Positions 1-7,433 of a stretch of DNA of 34,657 bases are shown piece by piece (positions within the stretch are counted from its first letter, which is position 1; every line of letters starts with the position of its first letter). Both the position numbers and the translations under genes were made by a program. The stretch spans positions 1 through 34,657 of the forward strand of contig CAILRB010000029.1 in NCBI GenBank assembly GCA_903836465.1, in the 5' to 3' direction. The stretch is from an uncultured Chlorobiaceae bacterium. GTDB lineage: Bacteria > Bacteroidota > Chlorobiia > Chlorobiales > Chlorobiaceae. Under the pieces are notes generated by a model. It had not been told where the DNA came from and searched no databases. It worked only from the letters and a program-made list of their open reading frames with translations.

Positions 1-104
1 CACGCGTCTATACTTTGCTGGTAGCACTATGTGATACATTAGAACGGTGACATTATGGCTCTTGTGAATATATTCGCTCATGCCAAATAATATACATCAT
101 ATCA

Positions 105-118
105 CGCCGCAAGCGGCG
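105..118. repeat. Short perfect GC-rich hairpin
   Basis: CGCCGC and GCGGCG form a perfect 6-bp stem around an AA loop. It lies in AT-rich DNA directly upstream of the broken edge of the DUF4160 remnant. Such hairpins occur as REP-type elements or at the ends of IS200/IS605-type elements, but nothing here identifies either. Positions 1-104 hold no gene I can support. Confidence 0.5.
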
Positions 119-128
119 GGGAATATGA

Positions 129-299
129 CCCGTAGAGATTAAAAATATTTCAGAAGCACCACCACTAAAAGGAAAAGACCTTAAAGATTTTGAGGCTTTT
201 CTTGAGAAATATGCTGAGAAAATAGTTGAGAAATGGATTAGCTATTTTGTTTATCATAAGGATGTTGAGTTTGAAAAAATTACAAAAAGAGTCAAATGA
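129..299 (+). pseudogene. DUF4160 family protein, C-terminal remnant
   Basis: An open frame of about 56 codons runs from just after a stop at 126-128 to the TGA at 297-299. It has no start codon near its 5' end. Its residues (PPLKGKDLKDFEAFLEKYAE, then EKWISYFVYHKDVEFEKITK) are the typical C-terminal half of DUF4160 proteins, as I remember the family. The N-terminal half, which carries the conserved EPIHVH-type segment, is missing. The TGA overlaps the ATG of the DUF2442 gene (ATGA), the usual DUF4160-DUF2442 arrangement, so this is the broken first gene of a two-gene unit that resembles a toxin-antitoxin pair. The function of the intact pair is not established. Identification comes from sequence memory, not from a search. 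Confidence 0.7.
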
Positions 300-586
300 G
301 AATAATTGTTGACTATAAAGACTCACCGTCTGGATGTAACCAGATAAAAATTGATTCTGCAAAATATTTGTCCGATTATGCAATTCGGATAAGATTTAAC
401 GATGGCAATGAAAGACTTGTTGATTTCAAACCTTTTCTATCAAAATCGCTTCATCCATCGATTAAAAAATACTTGGACGAAAGTAAATTCTCCAACTTTT
501 CATTGACTGATGGGAATTTGAACTGGAATGATTACGATTTGATTTTTCCAATTTCTGACTTGTATAAAGGACAGATCAAGGCATAA
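296..586 (+). CDS. DUF2442 domain protein
   Basis: This 96-aa protein starts at an ATG that overlaps the stop of the DUF4160 remnant by four bases. Residues around 22-45 (YLSDYAIRIRFNDGNERLVD, then FKPFL) and the C-terminal segment TDGNLNWNDYDLIFPISDLY match the compact DUF2442 fold, in which a short beta-rich domain ends in a W-x-[DN]-x-[DI] type motif. DUF2442 genes commonly follow DUF4160 genes and are suspected partners in toxin-antitoxin-like modules, but no biochemical role is firmly known. The gene looks intact and is AT-rich compared with the core genes further right, which fits horizontal acquisition. Its partner is truncated, so if the pair is a toxin-antitoxin system only one half survives. 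The 176 bases after it (587-762) hold nothing I can recognise. Confidence 0.75.
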   Translation: MRIIVDYKDSPSGCNQIKIDSAKYLSDYAIRIRFNDGNERLVDFKPFLSKSLHPSIKKYLDESKFSNFSLTDGNLNWNDYDLIFPISDLYKGQIKA

Positions 587-762
587 TCCACGAAACCACA
601 ACACATTGTATAGTGGCAGGTTTCATTGGGTTCCGAGTTTTTGGTACGTAAAATGGTCGGTGGAAACTGATAGGAAATCGATGCGTAATCCCGCACGAAC
701 TCAAAGTCGCTGGCTCTTGATCGAGGACATTTGCTATATCTGATATCAAAAGATGATGATGA

Positions 763-984
763 ATGGAAGCCGTATTAGTTGAAAAAGAGGCATTAAGACT
801 CACTCTCACGGAAAGGGCATTACTTGCAGACCATCTACTACAGACGTTGGGAAACGAGGATAAAGCCGTCATGAAGGCGTGGTCAGACGAGGCTGAACGT
901 CGTCGTGAGTTGTTTCTCAACGGTGAAATTGAAGCGTTTGATGGCAAATCAGTTGTTGATGCCCTTCGAAAAGAGTTGAGATGA
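763..984 (+). CDS. Addiction module antitoxin, TIGR02574/PF09720 family
   Basis: A 73-aa acidic protein. The order of features is that of the PF09720 (Unstab_antitox) family: an N-terminal helix, the LTLTERALLADHLLQTL segment (residues about 13-27) followed by an acidic stretch, then W-x-[DE]-E-A-x-R-R (WSDEAERRRE, about 40-49), and a C-terminal region ending in VVDALRKELR. In the family this C-terminal part wraps and blocks a RelE/ParE-type toxin, while the N-terminal part is thought to dimerise and bind the operator. The gene closely parallels the intact antitoxin at 33719-33943. Its TGA overlaps the ATG of the downstream toxin frame, which is broken, so this antitoxin is probably an orphan; it might still neutralise a related toxin. 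An ATG preceded by GATGATGATG is the only good start. Confidence 0.82.
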   Translation: MEAVLVEKEALRLTLTERALLADHLLQTLGNEDKAVMKAWSDEAERRRELFLNGEIEAFDGKSVVDALRKELR

Positions 985-1043
985 AATATCGCATAATCTC
1001 GCTTGCTTCTGAGGATTTGGCTGGGTCGGTGATAAAGCAGTAG
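981..1043 (+). pseudogene. RelE/ParE-type toxin remnant (N-terminal 20 codons)
   Basis: The frame opens at an ATG overlapping the antitoxin stop (ATGA). It encodes MKYRIISLASEDLAGSVIKQ and then meets TAG at 1041. The start resembles ParE-family toxins, which begin with a beta strand and then an EDL[AE]-type helix. A full toxin has about 95-105 residues, so about 80 are missing. The following sequence to 1107 gives no continuation in any frame that I can recognise, so this is a deletion or replacement rather than a simple nonsense change. Function is presumably lost. Confidence 0.6.
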
Positions 1044-1107
1044 CCGCATCTTCAGAAATCCCGCCAGCGGCATAACGAAGCATCACCCTTGGCATCTTGC
1101 GGTCAGT

Positions 1108-1824
1108 TCAATACTCCCACTTCTCATGCTTGACCGGCAGGCGATTCAGATCGTCCCGCAGTGAGCGCCATTTTGGCAGCATGTCATCCATAAGGGCAAT
1201 GAATCGTTCGTTGTGGTGATGCTCCAGAAGATGAACCATTTCGTGCACCACAATGTATTCGAGGCACTCTTTCGGCTTTTTGGCGAGTTCGAGGTTTACC
1301 CATATTCGCCGGGCATCAGGGTTGCAGGTGCCCCATTTCGTCTTCATTTTCTTGATGCCAAACTCATTGACCCGCACTCCGACCCTTTTCTCCCATAATG
1401 CAATGAGATCAGGGATGGCGGCCTTCAACTGTTTTCGATACCATGCATCAAGCAGCGACTGTTTTTTCTCCTGACTGGCATCAGGGCGGATATACAAAAG
1501 TATTGCGCTATGCTGCACGTCAACCGCCGACGGAGCTTCCCGCTCAACAATTTTCAGCAAGTAACGTTTTCCCCAGAGATAATGGCTCTCCCGATTCAGG
1601 TACTCCCGTGGAGTTTCGCGCTCCTGCCCGCACAACTTGCGCTGCTGCTTTTTTATCCAACCCAGCCGTGAAATGGCATAGAGGCGAAGGGTGTTGATAT
1701 CCATGCCGACGGGGGCCGAAAGACGCACCCTCCCTGCTGGCGGGTGAACACTCAGATGGATATTCCTGATATCTTTCAGCACCACATCAACAGGAATATC
1801 TCCGATAACAACTCTGGTCACCAT
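1108..1824 (-). CDS. YgjP-like (DUF45) zinc metallopeptidase
   Basis: This 238-aa protein ends in the YgjP/DUF45 (PF01863) metallopeptidase domain. The motif VVHEMVHLLEHHHNERF near residues 193-209 supplies H-E-x-x-H, with a further histidine five residues on as likely third zinc ligand. Just before it come KKMKTKWGTCN and IWVNLELAKKP, both family hallmarks. An open TTG lies one codon upstream, but the ATG at 1824 gives a TGATG junction with the hsdR stop and is preferred. The one-base overlap implies translational coupling to HsdR. YgjP-type peptidases are often encoded beside type I restriction R subunits; a role in processing or turnover of the restriction complex is speculative. Probably cytoplasmic, as no signal peptide or membrane segment is visible. 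The length is usual for the family. Confidence 0.88.
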   Translation of the reverse strand: MVTRVVIGDIPVDVVLKDIRNIHLSVHPPAGRVRLSAPVGMDINTLRLYAISRLGWIKKQQRKLCGQERETPREYLNRESHYLWGKRYLLKIVEREAPSAVDVQHSAILLYIRPDASQEKKQSLLDAWYRKQLKAAIPDLIALWEKRVGVRVNEFGIKKMKTKWGTCNPDARRIWVNLELAKKPKECLEYIVVHEMVHLLEHHHNERFIALMDDMLPKWRSLRDDLNRLPVKHEKWEY

Positions 1825-4800
1825 CAATACTCTCGTTGCCGTTCAATAACGAGAAAGAGCCGCTCCACCTCGTCAGCGTCCTGCAGCACTTCGAAAAGCG
1901 CCCCTTTAATAATATTCTCTTTTGGTTTGACACCGCGCCAGCCATTCGGCCGGACTCGTTTGACTGTTTCATCCAGCATCATCGCCAGACGCAATTTTTC
2001 ATCCTGCCGCCCTTTATAGCTGGCTGGCTCGTCGGACAGGTCAAGGTCAACATGTCCAATCCGGTCAAGCTTCAGGTTGTTGTACAATGCACGGCGACCG
2101 GGAGTGTTCAATTGCGCGGGAGTCTCTTCAGCATGGCCTGATGCCACGCGATTTGCCAGTTCGGCCATCTGCTTGAGATACACCTCATAGTCAATGGCTT
2201 TCCGACGGCGCGAAGCAATGAGTTCATCAAGCAAAAGCGACATGCTCTCATAAAATGCCGGATCGTTCAGGTGATCTTTGATGATTTTGCTTCGAACATT
2301 GTTCTCTATCGTCTCGGCAATCGCATCCCTGTGGCTCTTGATCCCCTCGGGCAGGTTGTTGATCGCCTCTGCAAGGCCGGATTTCACAATCAGCTCCAAA
2401 AGCGGCAGAGCATCAAACGGAGAGATCTTTCTCGGCTCATCGGCTTCGATATAAGTGTCGATGAGATGGCGCATATCCGCCTCATAGGCCTTCAGGTCGA
2501 TGCTTTCACCGCTGGCATAGCGGATGATTTCGCGCAACTTGACCGAGCGGTCGAGAGCTTTTTTGATGCGCTGCACCTCAGTGGCGCTGTAGCCTGCGGC
2601 ATCAAGCTCGTCGGCAATACCGCTGTACGCCCTTACCAGCATGGCTGTTGCCTTGTAGAGAGCGGAACGGAGCGGCTCTCTTGCGGCAAGCTCCTCGGGA
2701 AGTTCACTGTTGCCGCAGAAAAAATGGATATGCTGAAGCTCCCCTTTCGGAGGCTCAACCGGTTCGCAGATCAGTGCAAGCGCCTCAAGCGCATTGTCGA
2801 GCCGCTCCCGCCCCTTTGCCAGCCGATCTTTCATCAGAATGTCAGACTCTCCTGCTCCGGTATCGCTCTTATCCAGCTCTGAACTATAAACCGTATAGAC
2901 CTTCAGAGCATCATTGACCTTTTTGAAGAGATCCTTATAATCGACGATGTAGCCGAACTCCTTGTCGTCCCCGTCAAGGCGATTGGTGCGGCAGATGGCC
3001 TGGAAGAGAGCATGGTCCTGCATACTTTTATCGATATAGAGGTAAGTGCAGCTTGGTGCATCAAAGCCGGTCAGCAGTTTATCGACCACAATCAGCAGCT
3101 TCATCGTTGCCGGTTGCTCCCTGAAGAGCCGTTTGGCATGGTCTTCGTAACTCTCTGTTTTTGACTTGCCCGGCACGGTCTCTACACCCTGCAGGAGCGC
3201 CATGTAGGTGTTGTAGATCGACTCCTTGTCCGTCTCGGTGTTGGCTCCGGTATCTTCCGTTGTAATATCTCTTGTTTGCGGATTATAGGAGGTAATCACC
3301 GCGCACTTTCCTTTAAACACCGACTTCTGAAACAGCTCAAAGTACTTGCAGGCCTCGTAGATACTTGAAGCAACCAGAATGGCGTTGCCCCGATGGTTAC
3401 TGAGACGGGGCTTCACGCTGAAATCAAACACAATATCGTTGACCACCCGGTTCATCCGTGACCGGGAGCTGAGCAGATGCTGCATGGTTCCCCACTGCTG
3501 GCGAAGAGCGCCCTTCTGCCACTCATTCAACCCCCTCGTTTTGGCATCGAACCATGCGTCGATTTTCTCCTTCGAACCCAGTTGCTGGTCAATATCCCGC
3601 GCCTCATACACCAGATCAAGCACCACCCTGTCCTCAACAGCCTCGTTGAACTTGTAGGTGTGGATGTAGCTCCCGAACACTTCAAGGGTGGTGGCCGCAT
3701 CTTTTTTCAGCAGAGGCGTGCCGGTAAACCCGACAAAAACCGCATTGGGCATCAAAGCCTTCATGGTTCGATGCAGCTTGCCGCTCTGCGTCCGGTGGCA
3801 CTCATCAACAAAGACAAAAACATCCCCCACCGTATGGCCGGGCTGTGATTCAAGCTCCCGGATAAACTCCTCAAAATTATCCACCCCTTTTCTGCCAAAC
3901 TTGTGTACCAGTGAGCAGAGCAGACGCGGGGCTGGCTGGCAGAGCTGCTTCATCAGGTCACTGCCGCTGGTGGTGCGCCTGATTGTTTCTCCCGCATCGG
4001 TAAAAACTCCGGCAATCTGCTTGTCGAGTTCATCGCGATCAGTCACAATAACCACACGGGCGGCAGGCTTGTTCTCCAGAATCCAGCGGGCCAGCAGCAC
4101 CATCACCATGCTCTTGCCACTCCCCTGCGTGTGCCAGATAATGCCACCCCTGAAGGCCTCGGCAGAGCGCTGCGCCGCCTTGACACCAAAATACTGGTGT
4201 ACCCGTGGCAGCTTCTTTACCCCGCCATCAAAGAGCACAAAATCGTGCAGCAGCTCGACCAGGCGGGACTTCCGGCATATCTTGAGCAGATATTTGTCGA
4301 GCTTGAAACGGGAGTTATCCTCCTCATCCTCTTTCCATTGCAGAAAATACTTCTCCTCCGTGCCAACCGTGCCATACTTCAGCCCCTCCGAATCGTTTCC
4401 GGCAAAGATGAACTGTACCGTTGAAAAGAACGGAGCAATAAACTCTGGGCGTTGATTGACAAGGCTTTGGCGGATGCCGTCACCCAGCGATACCCTGCTG
4501 TTCTTCAACTCCAGCACGCCAACCGCTATCCCGTTCAGGTAGAGCACAATATCGGGCCGTTTGTCGTGCTGCCCATACACCGTCACCTCTTCGGCAATGG
4601 CAAAATCGTTCAGCTCCGGGTGGTCGGTGTTGATCAGCTTGACGGTTTCACTCTTCTCACCAGCCGCAGCTTTTACCGGAACACCGTAGTGAAGGAGACT
4701 GTAGACCTTGCGGTTGTTTTCGTAAAGCGTACGGTTGGGATTATTTGCCTCAGTGCGCAGTTCATGGATGGCTTTGGCACTCTGCGCCGGAGTGTAGCCC

Positions 4801-4955
4801 TTCCCCAAAAGGCAGGCCATGAGCAGAGACTCTTCGATATTGCTGTTCCCCTCGCGATCCTTCCTGTTGCCGAGAGAGCGGTAGCCAAGCTCTGTGGTGA
4901 ACAGGGCGATGACGCGGTTCTGTGTCTCGCGTTCAGAGTTGCCGATAATGGTCAA
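1824..4955 (-). CDS. hsdR: Type I restriction endonuclease, R subunit (HsdR)
   Basis: A 1043-aa protein with the full domain order of HsdR. The N-terminal nuclease has a PD...ELK centre (RPDIVLY near 133-139, LELK near 148-151). The SF2 translocase follows: Walker A TQGSGKS near 276-282, Walker B DECH near 384-387, TGTPLL near 411-416, and a late helicase motif QAICRTNR before a C-terminal helical region. In a type I complex (R2M2S) it pumps DNA past the bound methylase and cuts at a distance. All catalytic motifs look intact. The start is TTG, chosen because a perfect AGGAGGT lies six bases upstream. No hsdM or hsdS occurs in this window: upstream is an M24 peptidase and downstream the coupled YgjP peptidase. 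Either the other subunits are encoded elsewhere or this R subunit is orphaned. Confidence 0.95.
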   Translation of the reverse strand: MTIIGNSERETQNRVIALFTTELGYRSLGNRKDREGNSNIEESLLMACLLGKGYTPAQSAKAIHELRTEANNPNRTLYENNRKVYSLLHYGVPVKAAAGEKSETVKLINTDHPELNDFAIAEEVTVYGQHDKRPDIVLYLNGIAVGVLELKNSRVSLGDGIRQSLVNQRPEFIAPFFSTVQFIFAGNDSEGLKYGTVGTEEKYFLQWKEDEEDNSRFKLDKYLLKICRKSRLVELLHDFVLFDGGVKKLPRVHQYFGVKAAQRSAEAFRGGIIWHTQGSGKSMVMVLLARWILENKPAARVVIVTDRDELDKQIAGVFTDAGETIRRTTSGSDLMKQLCQPAPRLLCSLVHKFGRKGVDNFEEFIRELESQPGHTVGDVFVFVDECHRTQSGKLHRTMKALMPNAVFVGFTGTPLLKKDAATTLEVFGSYIHTYKFNEAVEDRVVLDLVYEARDIDQQLGSKEKIDAWFDAKTRGLNEWQKGALRQQWGTMQHLLSSRSRMNRVVNDIVFDFSVKPRLSNHRGNAILVASSIYEACKYFELFQKSVFKGKCAVITSYNPQTRDITTEDTGANTETDKESIYNTYMALLQGVETVPGKSKTESYEDHAKRLFREQPATMKLLIVVDKLLTGFDAPSCTYLYIDKSMQDHALFQAICRTNRLDGDDKEFGYIVDYKDLFKKVNDALKVYTVYSSELDKSDTGAGESDILMKDRLAKGRERLDNALEALALICEPVEPPKGELQHIHFFCGNSELPEELAAREPLRSALYKATAMLVRAYSGIADELDAAGYSATEVQRIKKALDRSVKLREIIRYASGESIDLKAYEADMRHLIDTYIEADEPRKISPFDALPLLELIVKSGLAEAINNLPEGIKSHRDAIAETIENNVRSKIIKDHLNDPAFYESMSLLLDELIASRRRKAIDYEVYLKQMAELANRVASGHAEETPAQLNTPGRRALYNNLKLDRIGHVDLDLSDEPASYKGRQDEKLRLAMMLDETVKRVRPNGWRGVKPKENIIKGALFEVLQDADEVERLFLVIERQREY

Positions 4956-4961
4956 GCGGTT

Positions 4962-4968
4962 ACCTCCT
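4962..4968 (-). promoter_or_regulatory. Strong Shine-Dalgarno AGGAGGT for the hsdR TTG start
   Basis: On the minus strand AGGAGGT is followed by AACCGC and then TTG ACC ATT ATC. The seven-base match and six-base spacing fix the hsdR start at a rare TTG codon. Most genes in this window lack so strong a site, which suggests a tuned combination of strong ribosome binding and a weak start codon. Confidence 0.8.
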
Positions 4969-4999
4969 GCAATGGCAGAAAATTACTGTGCATATCCTC

Positions 5000-6172
5000 T
5001 TACGCCTCCAGAAACACAATCCCGTCAGGCAGATCACTCAACCTGACGCCGCCCTCATCAGTAACGACAAAGGTATTTTCGATACCGATAACCCCTTTGC
5101 CGGGAATGACAAACTTTGGCTCAACCGCAATCACCTGATTGGCCAGCAATGGCACCGCAAACCCTTTGGCAAGTACCGGAAGCTGATCAAGTTCGAGGCC
5201 AACGCCATGGCCGACAAATTTCGCCTGTTCACCCGGCATACCCATAAAGCAGGAGCCAAGTCCTGCCTGCTCGGCCATCGATGCGGCTGCAAGAAAAAGC
5301 TCTTCGCAGATTGCGTCGGGTTTCATGGCCTGACGGACCATCTCCTGAATATCGATTGCAACATCAAATGCCCGCTGCAATTCAGGATCAAGCGTTCCGA
5401 TTACAAACATGCGGGTCATATCGGTAATGTAACCATTGAAAACCCCGGCGTAATCCAGAAGAATCGGTTTGTTTACGGGGATTTCGTCGTTCGAGGCACC
5501 ATGCGGTGAGGCGCTTGACAGTCCCTTGCCTGTCACCGGGCCGTCAAAAAATCCGCCGTTAGCCCCTCCAGTGGAAACAGCCAGGCCAAAGAAAAGCTCC
5601 TGGTTAAACGCCCGCATCCTTACATACCCCTCATGCCCCGCCTTGCGGAGACGATATTCCATTTCAGCAGACACATCAAGCTCACGCATACCCGCTTTCA
5701 GGAATTGCGGCACCTCGGCAAACACTGATGCAAGCTTGCCTGCGCTGTATCTCAGTTGCTCAAGTTCAAAAGGCGACTTGACCGACATGACTTCACGAAC
5801 AATCATTGAAATATCCACAAAACTGCGCCCCGGCAGCGCCCGCGTATAAAAGCTGTGCTGTTGCACCGGAACAGCGTCAAACGTCATGCCAAGAGCAATT
5901 TGATCCTCATTGAACACCGAAGCAAACTCCTTGCTTGAGGGAAAAGGGCGAATATCCTCAATCGGGCTCTCCTCCTTTGCCCGCGAGAGACTTTTGCGCA
6001 CCAGAAGCATCGGCAGACCATCCGCCGGAATCCAGAGTACGGCATTCTGGCGGGTGCCTGCAAAATAGTAGACATCAATCGGCAGGATGAGCAGTGCTGC
6101 CTGCACGCCCTTGTTTTGAAGCATCCCCTGCAACCTGGTTACCCGTTGTTGTGATTCGGTTTTTGTCAGCAT
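5000..6172 (-). CDS. M24 family metallopeptidase (Xaa-Pro aminopeptidase/prolidase-like)
   Basis: A 390-aa cytoplasmic protein. It has a creatinase-like N-terminal domain (about 10-130) and a C-terminal pita-bread M24 domain (about 140-385). All five metal ligands are present: D240 (LLDYAG), D251 (YITDMTR), H322 (VGHGVGLELD), E351 (AVEPKF) and E365 (GIENTF). The family removes N-terminal residues before proline or splits X-Pro dipeptides, using two metal ions. Length is typical for PepQ/PepP-like members. It starts at ATG 6172, close behind a good promoter. hsdR begins 44 bases after its stop on the same strand and has its own strong ribosome binding site, so co-transcription is possible. Exact substrate preference cannot be told from sequence. 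Confidence 0.93.
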   Translation of the reverse strand: MLTKTESQQRVTRLQGMLQNKGVQAALLILPIDVYYFAGTRQNAVLWIPADGLPMLLVRKSLSRAKEESPIEDIRPFPSSKEFASVFNEDQIALGMTFDAVPVQQHSFYTRALPGRSFVDISMIVREVMSVKSPFELEQLRYSAGKLASVFAEVPQFLKAGMRELDVSAEMEYRLRKAGHEGYVRMRAFNQELFFGLAVSTGGANGGFFDGPVTGKGLSSASPHGASNDEIPVNKPILLDYAGVFNGYITDMTRMFVIGTLDPELQRAFDVAIDIQEMVRQAMKPDAICEELFLAAASMAEQAGLGSCFMGMPGEQAKFVGHGVGLELDQLPVLAKGFAVPLLANQVIAVEPKFVIPGKGVIGIENTFVVTDEGGVRLSDLPDGIVFLEA

Positions 6173-6183
6173 GATTGTATTGC

Positions 6184-6213
6184 ATTATACTTATTAACAG
6201 TTCCCTGACTCAA
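6184..6213 (-). promoter_or_regulatory. Predicted sigma-70-type promoter of the M24 peptidase gene
   Basis: On the minus strand TTGAGT (6213-6208) and a perfect TATAAT (6189-6184) are separated by 18 bases. The expected start of transcription, about 6-7 bases on, would fall near 6177, only about five bases from the ATG at 6172. The message may therefore be leaderless or nearly so, which agrees with the lack of a Shine-Dalgarno sequence there. Confidence 0.55.
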
Positions 6214-6307
6214 TCTTCAGCAGCCTTGGGCGTTCTTGAGCACACCCGAAAACAACTATTTTTGGCAAGTTACGGATTTATTCATTTCTCCCCCTATTCA
6301 GGATAGG

Positions 6308-6328
6308 TGATAACTCATTGCGATAATC
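6308..6328 (+). repeat. 21-bp direct repeat, copy 1 (upstream of the fetA relic)
   Basis: TGATAACTCATT, three variable bases, then ATAATC. The second copy is at 7379-7399 and matches at 18 of 21 positions. The two copies bracket the decayed fetAB genes. In this copy the -10-like hexamer is GATAAT. It could be a duplicated promoter/operator. A transposition target duplication is less likely, because 21 bp is long and inexact. Confidence 0.6.
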
Positions 6329-6463
6329 GAAAAACATCCTGAAACTCTCTCCCTGTTGTTTACAGAAAGAGAGATTTGCCGGACAGTGAATTCGGCTCTA
6401 TATTATTCAGGAAACGGTTTTATTCTCATTTCTGGCACTAACATAAATCAACGAAAACAATCA

Positions 6464-6857
6464 GTTAACGATATACTCGTTGAAATAGTTGATGTCGGGG
6501 TCACAAAGGTGAACCCGGCAGGCCAGAATACCGTCATTCTTGACCGAATATCTTTTTCCGCCCGTGAAGGAGAGATAACCGGAATAATCGGAGCGTCCGG
6601 AAGCGGCAAGAGCACCCTGAGGGCAGGATTTTGCTGAATGGTGAAAACATTTCAGCGATTGACCCGCTTCTGCTGCGTCAGAAAGTTGCGATGGTTCTGC
6701 AAAAGCCTTTCATGTTTGAAGGAACACTTCTTGAGAACCTGCAACGGGCCAAATTATTGAAGAGGGATCTGGCGCGCAAATGCTGGCAAAACCGCGAACG
6801 ACCGCATTCAGAAATTTTCTGGCTGAACCTGAAAGAAACAAGGAAGCATCATCATGA
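6464..6857 (+). pseudogene. fetA: fetA-like (YbbL) ABC transporter ATPase, decayed
   Basis: The sequence begins with DILVEIVDVG, followed by ILDRISFSAREGEITGIIGA and a Walker A (GASGSGKST). Right after STL the frame is lost: about 16 residues are missing and the match resumes one frame over with GRILLNGENISAIDPLLLRQ and KVAMVLQKPFMFEGTLLENL (a Q-loop region). After LLKR the ABC signature, Walker B and H-loop are absent. A tail in a third frame (FLAEPERNKEASS) ends in a TGA at 6855-6857 overlapping the fetB ATG. FetA powers FetB, a UPF0014 exporter linked to iron homeostasis in E. coli. With signature and Walker B gone the product cannot be an active ATPase. No ATG begins the conserved part. 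Confidence 0.8.
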
Positions 6858-7287
6858 ATAACCCGCACATCATTCCGCTGGATGTGATCCAGTTGGTCTA
6901 TGCTTACGGGCTGATTCTGATCTCTCTGGGCATTGCACGCTTGCAGCAGATTGGCCATGAACAACAGCTTCTCTGGGCCTCGAAGAGATTGAAACTGCCC
7001 TCTGCCTGGGAGCCACTTCACGGCAATCCGCAGAACAGGCTGTCCGAAACGCCTATAGTGCCTCGCTGAGACCAACCATCAACACTATGGCCGCCACAGG
7101 TATTGTCGCCTTGCCCGGCATGATGACCGGCCAGATTCTTTCGGGAACAGAACCTGTTGTCGCCGTACGGTACCAAATTGCCATCATGTGCGCCATCACC
7201 GGCGCTGTTGCGGTAACTTCTTTCTTGATTGTGCAACAAGGCTACCGGAGCTTCTTTACTGATGCCCATCAACTGAAAGGGGAATGA
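6854..7287 (+). pseudogene. fetB: fetB-like (YbbM, UPF0014) permease, internally deleted
   Basis: The N-terminus is good UPF0014: IPLDVIQLVYAYGLILISLG, then IARLQQIGHEQQLLWAS. Near 6976-6980 the reading frame changes and the match resumes far into the protein with GLEEIETALCLGATSRQ, LRPTINTMAATGIVALPGMM and TGQILSGTEPVVAVRYQIA, ending at QLKGE. About 130 central residues with most membrane helices are missing. The joint shares the short sequence GGCCTC, so a microhomology deletion is likely. The ATG overlaps the fetA stop, showing the ancestral operon order. An intact FetB has about 250-260 residues. The C-terminal frame also holds an ATG at 7087 but would make only a short membrane peptide. 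Confidence 0.85.
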
Positions 7288-7378
7288 TTCTTTTCCTGCC
7301 TGATCTGGCCGAAAAAGCTGGAACAAGACAAAAAAACATCGCGGCCGGACAAGTTCAGAAAAGTGAGTACATAGTCAA

Positions 7379-7399
7379 TGATAACTCATTTGTATAATC
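7379..7399 (+). repeat. 21-bp direct repeat, copy 2 (upstream of the TPP riboswitch)
   Basis: TGATAACTCATT, TGT, ATAATC. This copy contains the perfect -10 hexamer TATAAT at 7393-7398. It differs from copy 1 (6308-6328) only in the three central bases. Placement in front of two different operons suggests a shared promoter/operator element. Confidence 0.6.
7393..7398 (+). promoter_or_regulatory. Predicted -10 box of the thiC transcript
   Basis: A perfect TATAAT lies 36 bases before the riboswitch aptamer. The best -35 candidate is TAGTCA at 7372-7377 with a short 15-base gap, a weak match. Transcription would start near 7405 and include the whole aptamer, as expected for thiC. Confidence 0.5.
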
Positions 7400-7433
7400 C
7401 TCTGATTTTAACTATTGTTCTATCAGATTCTCA

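Noticed and set aside
576..1073. Minus-strand frame of 165 codons
   Set aside because: It lies antisense to the antitoxin gene and the toxin remnant, has no family features, and its low-complexity Ser/Arg composition is typical of a shadow frame.
3688..4455. Plus-strand frame of 255 codons inside hsdR
   Set aside because: It is antisense to conserved helicase motifs of HsdR, is Ser/Arg-rich and has no recognisable domain.
6308..7399. fetAB region as a composite transposon bounded by the 21-bp repeats
   Set aside because: No transposase lies between the repeats, they are direct rather than inverted, and they coincide with promoter-like sequence, so a regulatory duplication is more plausible.
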